DNA of 35,804 nucleotides, taken from positions 1-35,804 of the forward strand of contig CAYGJB010000010.1 in the NCBI GenBank assembly GCA_964350195.1, read 5' to 3'. A program made the position numbers and the translations under genes. Position 1 is the stretch's first letter; every line of letters starts with the position of its first letter. Source of the stretch: JAJCZB01 sp964350195 (GTDB lineage Bacteria > Babelota > Babeliae > Babelales > Vermiphilaceae). The notes under the pieces are model-generated. The model did no database searches. It saw only the letters and a program-made list of their open reading frames with translations, and had not been told where the DNA came from. Positions 6,852-16,377 of this stretch are shown here, one piece after another.

Positions 6852-8191
6852 GCAAAGAAGCAAGCTCAAGCAGTAACTTTTTTTTGCACACTATCGCTCT
6901 TCTTTTTATCGGATTCAAGCTAACAGCGCTCTGTTCTCAAAAACCGCTAATAAGGCCAAAAGAAAAGGTATGGCTCAATATATTTATACATGGGATCATG
7001 AGCATAAAACCTCATATTTCTTGGAATAATTTTATGCTTTTCATGAAGGATAAAGTTGAAGGAACACTCTATGAGAAAACAGTGGAACTCATGAGAGAAG
7101 ATCCTTTCTTTTTTAAAAACCAAGCAATGCAACAGCTAGGCCTTCATCGCATCAACCCAGAGCTCATTGAAGGCAACTCTTCAGCAAGCCTTGCTTTCAT
7201 TCTAGATGAGATAGGAAAGCATTATGGCCTTGATAGTAACAACATTTATTATACCTATGGATGGTCGGGACTTTTAAGCCCCAAAACACGCTATCGAGAC
7301 GCAATGGCACTTTTTAAAAGCATTGATCAAGAAGTGAGTCGCCTGAAAACTCTCAATTTTGATCCACATGTTCGAATCTTTGGCTATAGCCATGGCGGCA
7401 ATGTTGGATTAAATCTTGGAGCTGTTTGGAAAAAAGAGTTTCCAAACAGCCGTCTACAAATAGATGAGATGGTTTTATTGGGAACCCCTATCATTGCGGA
7501 CACAGATTATTTGATAAATGAAAAGCTGTTCAAACGGGTGTATAACCTCTATTCCTTACACGATCGTATTCAGCAGCTTGATATGTTTGCCCCAAACCAA
7601 GTTTTTTCTGACCGTATATTTCGATCTCGTAAAGGCTTTACACTGCCAAACAAGCTTATACAGATACAACTCAAAGTAACTCGTTGCAAAAAGCAAGTTC
7701 ACAACTGCCCACGCAAATTTGAACTTTCAAAAGATTTAACGCGGCCAAAAGTGGTATACGGCAAAAAGTATCTTTTACGTGATGTTTCTCCTGGACATGC
7801 AGAGCTATGGTTTTTTGGATGGACACCACTTAACTACCGTCCATCATACCCATTGTATCCTCTACCAACAATCGCGTTCGCACCCGTTATTATGCACCAC
7901 GCAAAAAAAATAGCTAATTCGCTCACACCAGAAGACACCGTTATTGCAGACATTAGACCACAGCATGATGTGATACTATTCCGTCAAAATTTTTCTCCTA
8001 GAGTACATTCAACGGTATCGTATGTTCCAAAAGAGAAGTTAGATATGCTCTCAGATGCAATATTACAATGCAAACCAAGTCTTTACAGTAACGATATTTA
8101 CGATGCTCATATTAAAGATGCCGCTCGAAGCGCTCAAGAGATAATGGATTCTAGTAAGGCAGATGGGGCAAAAGCCTCTCCCACACCTTAA
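6848..8191 (+). CDS. Exported or membrane-anchored alpha/beta-hydrolase, lipase-like
   Basis: A 447-residue protein. Residues 11-29 are a hydrophobic signal sequence or anchor. After that comes an alpha/beta-hydrolase layout: NIFIHGI (oxyanion-hole HG), the nucleophile elbow GYSHGGN near residue 190 (Ser as nucleophile), a candidate acid in YSLHDRI, and a candidate His in PGHAELWFFG. This order fits triacylglycerol-lipase/esterase families, but the substrate is unknown. The C-terminus is a low-complexity Ala/Ser/Lys tail. AAGGA precedes ATG by 6 bases. The last 41 bases overlap the convergent rsmA. In a host-associated bacterium it could act on host lipids; this is inference. Confidence 0.75.
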   Translation: MSKEASSSSNFFLHTIALLFIGFKLTALCSQKPLIRPKEKVWLNIFIHGIMSIKPHISWNNFMLFMKDKVEGTLYEKTVELMREDPFFFKNQAMQQLGLHRINPELIEGNSSASLAFILDEIGKHYGLDSNNIYYTYGWSGLLSPKTRYRDAMALFKSIDQEVSRLKTLNFDPHVRIFGYSHGGNVGLNLGAVWKKEFPNSRLQIDEMVLLGTPIIADTDYLINEKLFKRVYNLYSLHDRIQQLDMFAPNQVFSDRIFRSRKGFTLPNKLIQIQLKVTRCKKQVHNCPRKFELSKDLTRPKVVYGKKYLLRDVSPGHAELWFFGWTPLNYRPSYPLYPLPTIAFAPVIMHHAKKIANSLTPEDTVIADIRPQHDVILFRQNFSPRVHSTVSYVPKEKLDMLSDAILQCKPSLYSNDIYDAHIKDAARSAQEIMDSSKADGAKASPTP

Positions 8192-8942
8192 GAAGATCAT
8201 CCATACTTAATTGTTGCGCTCGTTTATTTAAAAAACTTTCTTCAAACGAAGCATAGTCAAAGTGGCTACTTTTTAAATTATTTCGTAAGGTCCTTCGTGG
8301 CTGCTTAAAGCATACTTTTATAAACTTCCAAAACTCTTCTTCTTTCTCAATAGGCTTAGGATTTAAAATAGGCTTAAAATATATAAGTCGCGAAAAAACT
8401 TTTGGCGGAGGATAAAAAGCAGTAGGTGGAACCTTTTCAAGCAGCTTCCATTCAAAATAGTACTGAAAAAAAAGTGATGGAAATCCATAGCCACGACCTG
8501 ATGTCTTTACTATTTTTTGTGCCACTTCCTCCTGTATCATTACCACCCCTTCTTTCAGGTACTGTCTATACTCCTGAAACCGATGCAAAATCGGAAACGT
8601 AACTTGATACGGAAGATTAGCAGCGATAGTCCATGGTGCATCAGTTTTTAATACAGCTAAATCAACATCTAAAAAATTTGCATGCTCAAGCTGAAGCCGA
8701 GAATCTTTAATAGTTTCTTTTATATACTGCACCCATTCATCATCAATTTCATACACACGAAGATGAGCAATGTTATGGCAAAGAATAGCGCGCGTTAGAA
8801 AGCCATCCCCGCAGCCAATCTCTAATACAGAAGAAGCTTCATCTAGAGAAACAGCTTGAAACATAACTTCAAGATAACGCTCATCGCGAAGAAAATGTTG
8901 TCCGTATTTTTTTTTAAGAAAAACGCCTTTAGCTCGAGCCAC
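8151..8942 (-). CDS. rsmA: 16S rRNA dimethyladenosine transferase
   Basis: Dimethylates two adjacent adenosines in the 3'-terminal helix of 16S rRNA using S-adenosylmethionine, a late step in small-subunit assembly. It has the family's KxGQHFL entry (residues 14-18), SAM motif EIGCGDG (41-47), the acidic VYEIDDE, catalytic NLPY (109-112) and PPPKVFSRLI. Its 263 residues are normal. The start is GTG at 8940-8942, chosen because no later Met precedes GQHFL; the upstream SD is weak (TGGAA). It lies 14 bases after mreB and is probably its operon partner. Its 3' end overlaps the convergent hydrolase gene by 41 bp. Confidence 0.93.
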   Translation of the reverse strand: MARAKGVFLKKKYGQHFLRDERYLEVMFQAVSLDEASSVLEIGCGDGFLTRAILCHNIAHLRVYEIDDEWVQYIKETIKDSRLQLEHANFLDVDLAVLKTDAPWTIAANLPYQVTFPILHRFQEYRQYLKEGVVMIQEEVAQKIVKTSGRGYGFPSLFFQYYFEWKLLEKVPPTAFYPPPKVFSRLIYFKPILNPKPIEKEEEFWKFIKVCFKQPRRTLRNNLKSSHFDYASFEESFLNKRAQQLSMDDLLKVWERLLPHLPY

Positions 8943-8956
8943 GAAATTTGTTCCAG

Positions 8957-9997
8957 TTATAGTAATGCATCTTTAAAGAAATCTAACTCTTCAAGCACCT
9001 TGCCTGCGCCATTAACTACGCAAAATAAAGGATCTTTAGCTAAGGTTACCGGCAAACTGGTTTCTTTTGAAATTAATTTATCAAGTCCTCGCAAAAGAGA
9101 TCCTCCGCCAGCCATAGTAATCCCTCTATCTACAAGGTCTGATGAAAGCTCTGGAGGTGTATTTTCAAGAGCATTTCTTATGCCATCTATAATGCTCGCT
9201 ATAATCTCCAAAAGCGCTTCATTTACTTCAGAGCTCGCAAGCTTCACCGTTTTTGGTACTCCACTAACCAAGTCACGCCCTTTTACATCAACGCTCTCTT
9301 TGCTCGTATTTGCATCAAGAATTGCAGAACCTATTTCAATTTTAATACGTTCTGCCGTGCGTTCACCAATCAACAAATTATATTTTCGTTTAACGTAGTT
9401 CACTATCGCACGATCCATTTCATCCCCGCCAACCCGCACTGAACGGCAGAAGACAACCGATTTAAGTGAGATAACTGCCACTTCAGTGGTACCGCCCCCT
9501 ATATCAACGATCATATTTCCGCATGGATCTTGCACTGGAAGACCTGCACCAATAGCCGCAGCCATGGGCTCCATAATGGTATAGACTTCACGTGCTCCTG
9601 CCTGCCGCGCTGAATCCTCAACTGCACGTTTTTCAACTTGCGTAATACCAGATGGCACACCAATAATCATACGAGGCCTTATCAATGTACGACGATCATT
9701 ATGTATCACACGAATAAAATGACGAAGCATGCTTTCAGTAAGCTTAAAGTTTGCAATTACACCATCGCGCAAAGGCCGACAAGCAACAATATTTTCAGGT
9801 GTTTTGCCAAGCATCTCTTTGGCACTTTTTCCTGCAGCAAGCACATGATCTGTGTTCGCTCTCACTGCAACGACTGAAGGCTCATTTAATAAAATTCCTT
9901 TATTGCGTACATACACAACCGTATTTGCAGTGCCAAGATCGATCGCCATATCATTTGAAAAAATACTAAATAGCCTGCGAACAGGAAAAAATTTCAT
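8957..9997 (-). CDS. mreB: Rod shape-determining protein MreB
   Basis: A bacterial actin that polymerises on the inner face of the membrane and directs lateral wall synthesis. It has 346 residues. The N-terminus MKFFPVRRLFSIFSND could be the amphipathic membrane-binding helix. The actin-fold ATP motifs are intact: DLGTANT (phosphate 1), DIGGGTTEV (phosphate 2) and MAGGGSLLRGL (adenosine). PSGIT and the EPMAAAIGAG block are also there. AAAGGAG precedes ATG by 5 bases. No mreC/mreD follows; rsmA comes next instead, and upstream at 34 bases is an outer-membrane barrel gene. With uppS and glmU in the same window this implies wall synthesis is retained. Confidence 0.96.
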   Translation of the reverse strand: MKFFPVRRLFSIFSNDMAIDLGTANTVVYVRNKGILLNEPSVVAVRANTDHVLAAGKSAKEMLGKTPENIVACRPLRDGVIANFKLTESMLRHFIRVIHNDRRTLIRPRMIIGVPSGITQVEKRAVEDSARQAGAREVYTIMEPMAAAIGAGLPVQDPCGNMIVDIGGGTTEVAVISLKSVVFCRSVRVGGDEMDRAIVNYVKRKYNLLIGERTAERIKIEIGSAILDANTSKESVDVKGRDLVSGVPKTVKLASSEVNEALLEIIASIIDGIRNALENTPPELSSDLVDRGITMAGGGSLLRGLDKLISKETSLPVTLAKDPLFCVVNGAGKVLEELDFFKDALL

Positions 9998-10030
9998 ACA
10001 AACTCCTTTTGAGTGAGCAGCGCTCTCTCA

Positions 10031-11278
10031 TTAATAAAGAAAATCAATACCAACTGTTACGCGGTTTGTTTTATTCACCCCCTTAGCAATAAATAAAGTT
10101 GAGGGAATATCCCATCTAAACGTAATAATTGGATTAAAATTTCTATGCACTTTTACCTTACCAAAATCATACAATATATTAAGCGTAAAGTACTCAGATG
10201 CCCAATCTGAGTGACTGCGAACCGTTTCCAGATTAAGAGGAACTGATCGATCTGCACGAGCATCTTTATACTCATCCTTATCATGCCACGTCAATGTAAA
10301 ATTTACACCAAGCGCAAGCCCTTTTCTTAAATTTTCCAATAATATATATGGAGAAAGTATTACTGTGGGACCAGGATTAACTTTAATAGAAGCTACCGAA
10401 CTTCCAAAAATGGAAGGCTCTTTTGCCACTGGAGCACGCATATTTTTTATTTTTTCAAATCGTTTATTAACGCGAAATAAAAAGCCAACTTTCCAATCTT
10501 CTCGTAGCTCAAACATACTATCAATAGCAGCATATATTCCCCAATGGCCATTACCACCAAACGGTATAGAAGCCGGCCGATTTTCTTCGCGCGTTAGACC
10601 GGTTGGAAAAAGTGTGCCTAAACGAAATCCTGCATCGATTCTTCTAAAGCGATAAGCGTACTCCCACCTTTTTCCAAATCTCAAATACCAATCAATGTCA
10701 CCAAATCCAAGCTGTGCAGTGTTTCCTTCACGAATACAAACCTGCGTAAACATGGATCGTCTATTATCATCCAACAAAACAAGATCACCCGCAGAAAGTG
10801 ATACTGCCGGTTCTATCTTGTTCAAATCAAGTTTAAAAATATGCCGCGATTCCACGCGCATAAAAAGCCAAGAAAACCCGGTAGAAAGCCAATCGGTAAT
10901 TGATTGTCGCCAGATAAAACCTGCTCCTTGCGCTTGCCTTTTACCTTCCACGCTCCAAGGGATGGACGTTAAAACCCCTTGAAATTGTGAAGGCAAAGGA
11001 TTGATATTGCCAAAAGCGGTAATGCCATCCGCTAATTGCACTTGATCAAACTTACCAAAAATTTGGTCCAGCGGAATGAGCGCTTGCGTTCCATCAATTG
11101 AATTATTTGCTGTAGTTACAAAAAGTGTGGGCGCAAACTCTGATTGCGTACCATCAGCAGTTAGATGTGGCCGTTGTAACAGCGGAAGATATCGATTATC
11201 AAAAACCATAGCAAGCGCGCATTGAGATACGAATGCCCCAATTATTACTGCTATGTACCATTGTTTTTTGTTTGGCAT
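10031..11278 (-). CDS. Outer-membrane beta-barrel protein, function unknown
   Basis: A 415-residue protein with a signal peptide (MPNKKQWYIAVIIGAFVSQCALA). The mature part lacks long hydrophobic helices but is full of alternating polar/hydrophobic stretches with aromatic girdle residues, such as WGIYAAIDSMFELREDW and YFTLNILYDFGKV. It ends in aromatic Tyr, as barrel proteins recognised by the BAM complex usually do. Start: an SD-like AGAGGG stands very close to ATG. It leads the operon with mreB and rsmA. Porin, adhesin or transport roles are all possible; I recognise no specific family. It supports a two-membrane envelope. Confidence 0.75.
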   Translation of the reverse strand: MPNKKQWYIAVIIGAFVSQCALAMVFDNRYLPLLQRPHLTADGTQSEFAPTLFVTTANNSIDGTQALIPLDQIFGKFDQVQLADGITAFGNINPLPSQFQGVLTSIPWSVEGKRQAQGAGFIWRQSITDWLSTGFSWLFMRVESRHIFKLDLNKIEPAVSLSAGDLVLLDDNRRSMFTQVCIREGNTAQLGFGDIDWYLRFGKRWEYAYRFRRIDAGFRLGTLFPTGLTREENRPASIPFGGNGHWGIYAAIDSMFELREDWKVGFLFRVNKRFEKIKNMRAPVAKEPSIFGSSVASIKVNPGPTVILSPYILLENLRKGLALGVNFTLTWHDKDEYKDARADRSVPLNLETVRSHSDWASEYFTLNILYDFGKVKVHRNFNPIITFRWDIPSTLFIAKGVNKTNRVTVGIDFLY

Positions 11279-11541
11279 CGCCCTCTTTCACTCTCTCTAA
11301 ACATGTAAATCTTATTCTTTTTTTTAGACGCTTTCCGCTTACTTCTTCATTACGCCATCTCTTTGTAAAGATGACTATTCACAAAAGAACGGGGTCGTTC
11401 GTATATAATACCGCATTATCCAATTTTGAAAAGTTTTTACCCCATACTCTTGCACTCACAAACCAGCTTATACTATAGACTTAAACATTCAATATGATAG
11501 AATCGTTTACCACCTTTTTGAGCAACCATGAAAGGGAGATA

Positions 11542-13011
11542 ATGCTTATAAATACTCAAGCAATTGTCCTTGCTGCAGGAAAATCTACTCGGTTCAATAC
11601 CGGCAATAGTAAGCTTCTAGAAAAAGTGTGTGGTCAACAGATCATACTCTATCCTCTTACAGCTCTACAGGAACTGAATATTCCCACTACTCTGGTGGTT
11701 GGATTTCAAAAAAACAATATTAAAAGGGCAGTAGAAACACAATATCCTGCATCTGTTTCGTATATTGAACAGCACGAAATAAACGGTACCGCTGGGGCTT
11801 TAAAAACTCTTAAGGAAAAATTTAAGAGTAAAACTATTTTAATAATGAAAGGAGATGTGCCACTCATTAAGGCATCCCTTATTGAAAAGCTCTATGAACA
11901 TCATCAAAAAACAGATTCTGATATTTCGTTTATCTCCGCTCATAATGGTGACCCTACTGGCTTTAGCTATAGCCGCGTTGTGAAAAAAGAGGGCATCATC
12001 TCTATCCGCAAAGCCCAAGAACTTACGTACGACGAAATACAGGAACATTGCTGTATCAACAGCGGCATATATCTTTTTTCAAGAACAGTCTTGGAAGATG
12101 AATTACCTCACCTGAAAAAAAACAGTATTACTGGCGAGTTCCATCTCTCTGATTTAATAAATAAAGCAGCAGAAAAAAATTACAAAGTAAGCACGCTTGC
12201 CGCTTCGTTTGATCAAATACGAGGGGTAAACAATCATCAAGAGCTCTGGGCAATCGAGCAAATAAAGCGAGCTGAGCTCATTAAATATTGGATGGATCGC
12301 GGCGTTCGTTTTTCTTCTGCACAAACAGTCCATATGGATTTGGATGTTGAAATCGGTGCAGGAACTTTTGTGGGGTGTAGCGTACATTTACTTCACGGTA
12401 CAAAAATTGGCTCATATTGCACCATAAGCCCTTTCTCTATAATTGAGACCACTACGATCGGCGATTACAGCACCATTCATCCTCACTCGATCCTACGACA
12501 TGCCACCATCGGTGCCCGATCAGAGATCGGCCCTTTTGCTCATATTCAGCAGGATTCTACTATTGGGGATCACTGTATTATTGGCAACTTCGTAGAAACA
12601 AAACGTATTACGATGGGAAACAACAGCAAAGCAAAACACCTTACCTACCTTGGTGATGCTCGTATCGGATCACAAGTGAATATTGGAGCTGGTACTATCA
12701 CCTGTAATTTTGATGGCAAAACAAAACACACCACAGAGATAAAAGATAATGTTTTTGTGGGAACTAATAACAGCTTGGTTGCACCACTGGTTATCGAAGA
12801 ACATGCATTTACTGCAGCTGGCTCAACGATTACCGATCATGTACCAGCACAATCGCTCGCTATTGCTCGCGCACGCCAACAAAATAAAGAAAATTTTGTA
12901 AAAATTAATGCACAAGATAATGCAATAGACAAATCGCAAGAACCAAAAGAGAGCGTATCTTTTGTTGGCGCCTACAAAACGCACACCGATGCATCCACGA
13001 AAGATCAATGA
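11542..13011 (+). CDS. glmU: Bifunctional UDP-N-acetylglucosamine pyrophosphorylase / glucosamine-1-P acetyltransferase
   Basis: Performs the last two steps to UDP-GlcNAc, for peptidoglycan and LPS. The start at 11542 (489 residues) is preferred over ATG 11494 because GGGAG at 11534-11538 precedes it and the next residues are the uridyltransferase loop LAAGKSTRF. The canonical loop is LAAGxGTRM; here Gly is Ser. Further marks are INGTAGAL, MKGDVPLI, the long left-handed beta-helix of hexapeptide repeats from about residue 255, and the acetyltransferase region GSQVNIGAGTITCNFDGK and FVGTNNSLVAPL. The hydrophilic C-terminal tail (about 30 residues) is longer than usual. Its TGA overlaps the next ATG (ATGA). 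Confidence 0.95.
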   Translation: MLINTQAIVLAAGKSTRFNTGNSKLLEKVCGQQIILYPLTALQELNIPTTLVVGFQKNNIKRAVETQYPASVSYIEQHEINGTAGALKTLKEKFKSKTILIMKGDVPLIKASLIEKLYEHHQKTDSDISFISAHNGDPTGFSYSRVVKKEGIISIRKAQELTYDEIQEHCCINSGIYLFSRTVLEDELPHLKKNSITGEFHLSDLINKAAEKNYKVSTLAASFDQIRGVNNHQELWAIEQIKRAELIKYWMDRGVRFSSAQTVHMDLDVEIGAGTFVGCSVHLLHGTKIGSYCTISPFSIIETTTIGDYSTIHPHSILRHATIGARSEIGPFAHIQQDSTIGDHCIIGNFVETKRITMGNNSKAKHLTYLGDARIGSQVNIGAGTITCNFDGKTKHTTEIKDNVFVGTNNSLVAPLVIEEHAFTAAGSTITDHVPAQSLAIARARQQNKENFVKINAQDNAIDKSQEPKESVSFVGAYKTHTDASTKDQ

Positions 13012-14228
13012 TCACATTTGTACACACAGCTGATATACATTTTGGCATGGAAAATTATGGACGATTGGATCCCGAGACAGGGATCCACAGCCGTCTTTTA
13101 GACTTTTATAAAGCGCTCAATAGCTGCATCGATGTTGGAATAGAGCAAAAAGTAGATTTCTTTTTATTTTGCGGAGATGCCTATAAAACTGCTCATCCTT
13201 CTCAAACACAGCAGCGGCTACTCATTCAATGTTTTCTACGATTATATGATGCCAAAATTCCCGTAGTAATAATTGTAGGAAATCATGATCATCCATTAAG
13301 TTTTGGCAAAGCACACGCATTAGATCTATTTTCTGAATTTCCTCTTGAGGGTTTTCACGTAATAGCAAAGCCACAAATAGTATCTCTTAAAACAAGAAAT
13401 GGCCCCATCAACATTATTGGCATGCCATGGCCTACCCGAAATTTAATTTCATTAAAGCAACATGATGTTGCTACACCACGGGTGACTGAATATATCTCAA
13501 AAGCAGCCGCTCACATTATCAGCGAATTTGCAAAACAAATTGACCCAACTATTCCTGCTGTGCTTGCAGGCCATCTCACCGTAAGCTCCGGCGTTTTTTC
13601 TGGGTCAGAAAAACGAGCGGTGTATGGTACTGATCCACTTTTTCTTCCTTCGCAACTCGCTATACCTCCCTTTGATTATGTTGCTCTTGGCCATCTACAT
13701 CGCCATCAGAATCTAAATCTAAAGGGAACCATCCCTATCGTATATTCAGGCTCTATAGAGCGGGTTGATTTTGGTGAACGAAAAGAGCCAAAAGGTTTTT
13801 GTCTTGTTTCTATCAAAGCAAAGCAAAATGTTACGTACGAATTTATTAAGACTCCCACACGGCCATTCATTCAGATTGATGTGAAGCTCACAAGCGCCAG
13901 TTCTCATACAGCTCAAATAATCGATGCAATCAAAAAACAAGATATTAAAAATGCGGTATTAAAAATTCTTTATCATCTGCCAGAAGGATCAAAAGATACT
14001 GTTGATCTGAAAGCGGTACAGCGAATATGCACAGATGCAATACACATTGTAGGCATCATACCAATCCGCCCACAGCAACAACGTACACGGCGTATAGGAA
14101 AGGATCATGCAGAGCTAAGCATGCAAGAGCTTCTCTCAAGTTATTTTGAAGAAAAAAAAGATACATCTGGTAAAAAAGACCTGCTCGTCTCAAAGGCTAT
14201 GGAACTGCTTGAGGAGCAAGCGGATTAA
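13008..14228 (+). CDS. SbcD/Mre11-like DNA double-strand-break nuclease
   Basis: A calcineurin-type metallophosphoesterase, 406 residues. All phosphoesterase motifs are present: ADIHFG (Asp9, His11), CGDAYK (Asp57), GNHDHP (91-96), AGHLT and GHLHRH, so two-metal catalysis should be intact. The arrangement and C-terminal cap match SbcD/Mre11, which trims DNA ends and hairpins together with the SMC-like ATPase SbcC. No SbcC gene is next to it; it may be elsewhere or absent. It is translationally coupled to glmU (ATGA) and its last 32 bases overlap the convergent SurA-like gene. The tail is rich in Glu/Lys. Confidence 0.85.
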   Translation: MITFVHTADIHFGMENYGRLDPETGIHSRLLDFYKALNSCIDVGIEQKVDFFLFCGDAYKTAHPSQTQQRLLIQCFLRLYDAKIPVVIIVGNHDHPLSFGKAHALDLFSEFPLEGFHVIAKPQIVSLKTRNGPINIIGMPWPTRNLISLKQHDVATPRVTEYISKAAAHIISEFAKQIDPTIPAVLAGHLTVSSGVFSGSEKRAVYGTDPLFLPSQLAIPPFDYVALGHLHRHQNLNLKGTIPIVYSGSIERVDFGERKEPKGFCLVSIKAKQNVTYEFIKTPTRPFIQIDVKLTSASSHTAQIIDAIKKQDIKNAVLKILYHLPEGSKDTVDLKAVQRICTDAIHIVGIIPIRPQQQRTRRIGKDHAELSMQELLSSYFEEKKDTSGKKDLLVSKAMELLEEQAD

Positions 14229-15099
14229 TCGGCTGCAAATATAATACCGAGGCGCTCTCCATTAAACTCTTTTTATACTTTTCAAGAAGATTTTCAAAAA
14301 TTGGCCTTCGTAGCTCATCTGCAATTTCTTTATATCTTTGTTCAAGCGAAGGAACTTCACGAGGAAAAACATCAATCGCCCTGAAGACTTCAAATCCAAT
14401 TCCAACATCTTTTGCGTCTGAAATTTCGCCCGCTTTAAGTGCAAACATGAATGCTTTATCTTCTGCCACTTCTGATTCATGTAGCTCAAATGGCAATCCC
14501 CATTGCATACCTTTCAATTCTTTGCCGCTCTTTGCCATGTAAGCAAGCGCTTTTCTTTGTTCCGTGAGCTTGCCATCGGCATACGGCATAAATCCTCGCT
14601 GTACCGTAATGTGCCCTTCTTTCACAATTGGATGTTCTTCATAATACTGCTCTACCGCTTTTTTCGGTACAATCACTTGAGTACGTACTTTAAAATCAAT
14701 CATTTGCTGCACGGTCTGCATCTTTTTTAGCTGTTCTCTGCCTTCTTCATAGCTCATGCCAGCAGAAGAGAAAACCTGCTTTAAATCATCCAACGTCATG
14801 TTATTTTGCTTTTGAATCTGAGATAAATACTTATCTACCGCTTCTTCATCGGGAACTATTTTATATTTTTCCGCATCAGATATAACGCGACTTTCAAAAA
14901 CAAGATCATCTAAAGTACGAGATTCTCCTGAAAGACTTAAACGGGATACATCTGAATGAGTGATAATCTGAGGATCATGTTGGCCAAACACAACTGCCTG
15001 AATTGAATCAATATGAAAAGCGGAACTAGGCACCGGTACTTCATCCGCATAGACTATTCCGGAAAAAAAAACTGCTGAATATACTAAAAAACGATTCAT
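14197..15099 (-). CDS. SurA-like periplasmic chaperone / peptidyl-prolyl isomerase
   Basis: 300 residues from the ATG at 15097-15099. GGGAG at 15105-15109 sets that start, and it yields a signal peptide (MNRFLVYSAVFFSGIVYA, then DEVP). An upstream in-frame start at 15153 would hide it. The mature N-terminal half matches the SurA chaperone domain: a short beta segment with the DVSRL-type region, a long helix with EEAVDKYLSQIQKQNNMTLD, then SYEEGREQLKK and VPKKAVEQYYEEHP. The C-terminal half looks like a divergent parvulin-type domain. It would help fold outer-membrane proteins. It is adjacent to a second folding factor, but a terminator separates them. Confidence 0.78.
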   Translation of the reverse strand: MNRFLVYSAVFFSGIVYADEVPVPSSAFHIDSIQAVVFGQHDPQIITHSDVSRLSLSGESRTLDDLVFESRVISDAEKYKIVPDEEAVDKYLSQIQKQNNMTLDDLKQVFSSAGMSYEEGREQLKKMQTVQQMIDFKVRTQVIVPKKAVEQYYEEHPIVKEGHITVQRGFMPYADGKLTEQRKALAYMAKSGKELKGMQWGLPFELHESEVAEDKAFMFALKAGEISDAKDVGIGFEVFRAIDVFPREVPSLEQRYKEIADELRRPIFENLLEKYKKSLMESASVLYLQPINPLAPQAVP

Positions 15100-15151
15100 A
15101 TCTGCTCCCATGATCAACTGTATTAAGATGCTGCAGAGTATACATGAGATC

Positions 15152-15184
15152 AAAAAAATGGGGAACCTCGAAGGTTCCCCATTT
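15152..15184 (-). terminator. Intrinsic terminator of the lipoprotein isomerase gene
   Basis: Arms 15156-15167 and 15173-15184 (aaatggggaacc and its complement) form a 12-bp stem with a 5-base loop, followed on the minus strand by a T run (plus-strand A run at 15152-15158). It separates the two folding-factor genes. Confidence 0.88.
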
Positions 15185-15205
15185 CAATATTTCTTTATAT
15201 TAGTA

Positions 15206-16297
15206 TTACGCAGCAGCCGTTGCTTTAGCTTTTTTATCTGCTTCCGATTTTTCTGCAACCGCAGCTTTCACTGCTTTAATTGCTTCTTCTTTGTGATCTG
15301 CTTTTGCAGCTGCTTGAACTGATCGTGAATTATCTGCAGGAGATGCAAACATCGCTTCGTTTACTTCTACGCGATACTCATTTTTAAGACGACTTACTTG
15401 CTCTTCAACTACTTTCATAGTTTTATCTTTTTCAATGAGCTGCTTGATTTCACCTTTTACTGAATCAAGATCACGATACTTAGGATCTTCTTTGCGTGTA
15501 GCTGCAACTACCCAAAACTCATTACCTACTTTGAACTTGTGTAATGATGGAGTTGTTTTCACTTCAACGATCTTATCACGTAGCTCAGGCTCAATACCAA
15601 TGCTTTCAGCATTCACCAAATTAAAGTTTTTAACTTTATCAGAAAGCTTAGCATCTTGAGCAGCACGGGTTAGATTGTTTTTCGCTTCTTTCACTTTTGC
15701 CATGAAATCGCGTGCATCTTGATCGCTTGCAAATGGTATGCCCATTGAAGCTATGCCACCGCGAGAAAGAAGTAAGTTAGGAATAGAATCTTTGTTTTCA
15801 TTATAGAATTTTGCAATTTCATCGTTTGTTGCATCAGATTTGAAATCTTCCATGAAATAGCGAGTGTTCAAAAGATCTTTAACTTGATTCATAGCCATTT
15901 CAAGATCTTTTTTATACTTATCACTTTGTTGAACCTTATGATCCGCTACGTACTTGCGTATAATTTCTCTGCTTGCCATACCATCAACGAGGTTGCGATT
16001 AAGCTGATTTTCATCCATAAGCGCAAGCATTGCTTCCATTTGTGGATTCGCTTCAATCAATTTTTTCTTTTCTGCTTCGAGCATATTTTTAGTAATAAGA
16101 GGCTTGCCTGCAAGAGTTGCCAATACAGCCGAGCCATCATCCACTTTAGCAACCTTCATTGGTGCCGCATCAGATGATGATGAGCTGCCACCAAATTTTT
16201 CTTTAACCCAATCAATAAGGCCACAACTTGGTAAAACAACAATCGATCCTACCATCAAAAGGGCGATTCCGTGTGATACGCGACGATTTGCTTTCAT
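15206..16297 (-). CDS. Lipoprotein of the PrsA/SurA/PpiD-type foldase group
   Basis: 363 residues from ATG at 16297. AAGGA stands 6 bases upstream, and the start gives a lipoprotein signal (MKANRRVSHGIALLMVGSIV, lipobox LPSC). After a Ser-rich linker come helical segments that mirror SurA_N (LAGKPLITKNMLEAE, then the NLVDGMASREIIRKY block) and a later parvulin-like part. The C-terminal 60 residues are Ala/Lys/Glu-rich low complexity. The protein would be anchored by acyl chains at a periplasmic membrane surface, consistent with LspA encoded in this window. A candidate promoter lies just upstream. Catalytic isomerase residues cannot be confirmed by eye. Confidence 0.75.
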   Translation of the reverse strand: MKANRRVSHGIALLMVGSIVVLPSCGLIDWVKEKFGGSSSSSDAAPMKVAKVDDGSAVLATLAGKPLITKNMLEAEKKKLIEANPQMEAMLALMDENQLNRNLVDGMASREIIRKYVADHKVQQSDKYKKDLEMAMNQVKDLLNTRYFMEDFKSDATNDEIAKFYNENKDSIPNLLLSRGGIASMGIPFASDQDARDFMAKVKEAKNNLTRAAQDAKLSDKVKNFNLVNAESIGIEPELRDKIVEVKTTPSLHKFKVGNEFWVVAATRKEDPKYRDLDSVKGEIKQLIEKDKTMKVVEEQVSRLKNEYRVEVNEAMFASPADNSRSVQAAAKADHKEEAIKAVKAAVAEKSEADKKAKATAAA

Positions 16298-16348
16298 TGA
16301 AATCCTTCTATCATTTATGAGGGGATACATTATTTTTACTTTCAACCT

Positions 16349-16377
16349 TTAATAGCGCTATCCTATCAAAATATCAA
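16349..16377 (-). promoter_or_regulatory. Candidate sigma-70-like promoter for the lipoprotein foldase
   Basis: On the minus strand TTGATA (16372-16377) and TATTAA (16349-16354) are 17 bases apart, leaving about 45 bases of leader before the ATG at 16297. Confidence 0.45.

Noticed and set aside
11494..11541. 16-residue extension of GlmU
   Set aside because: No SD before 11494, while GGGAG precedes 11542 and the family starts with the LAAG loop soon after it.
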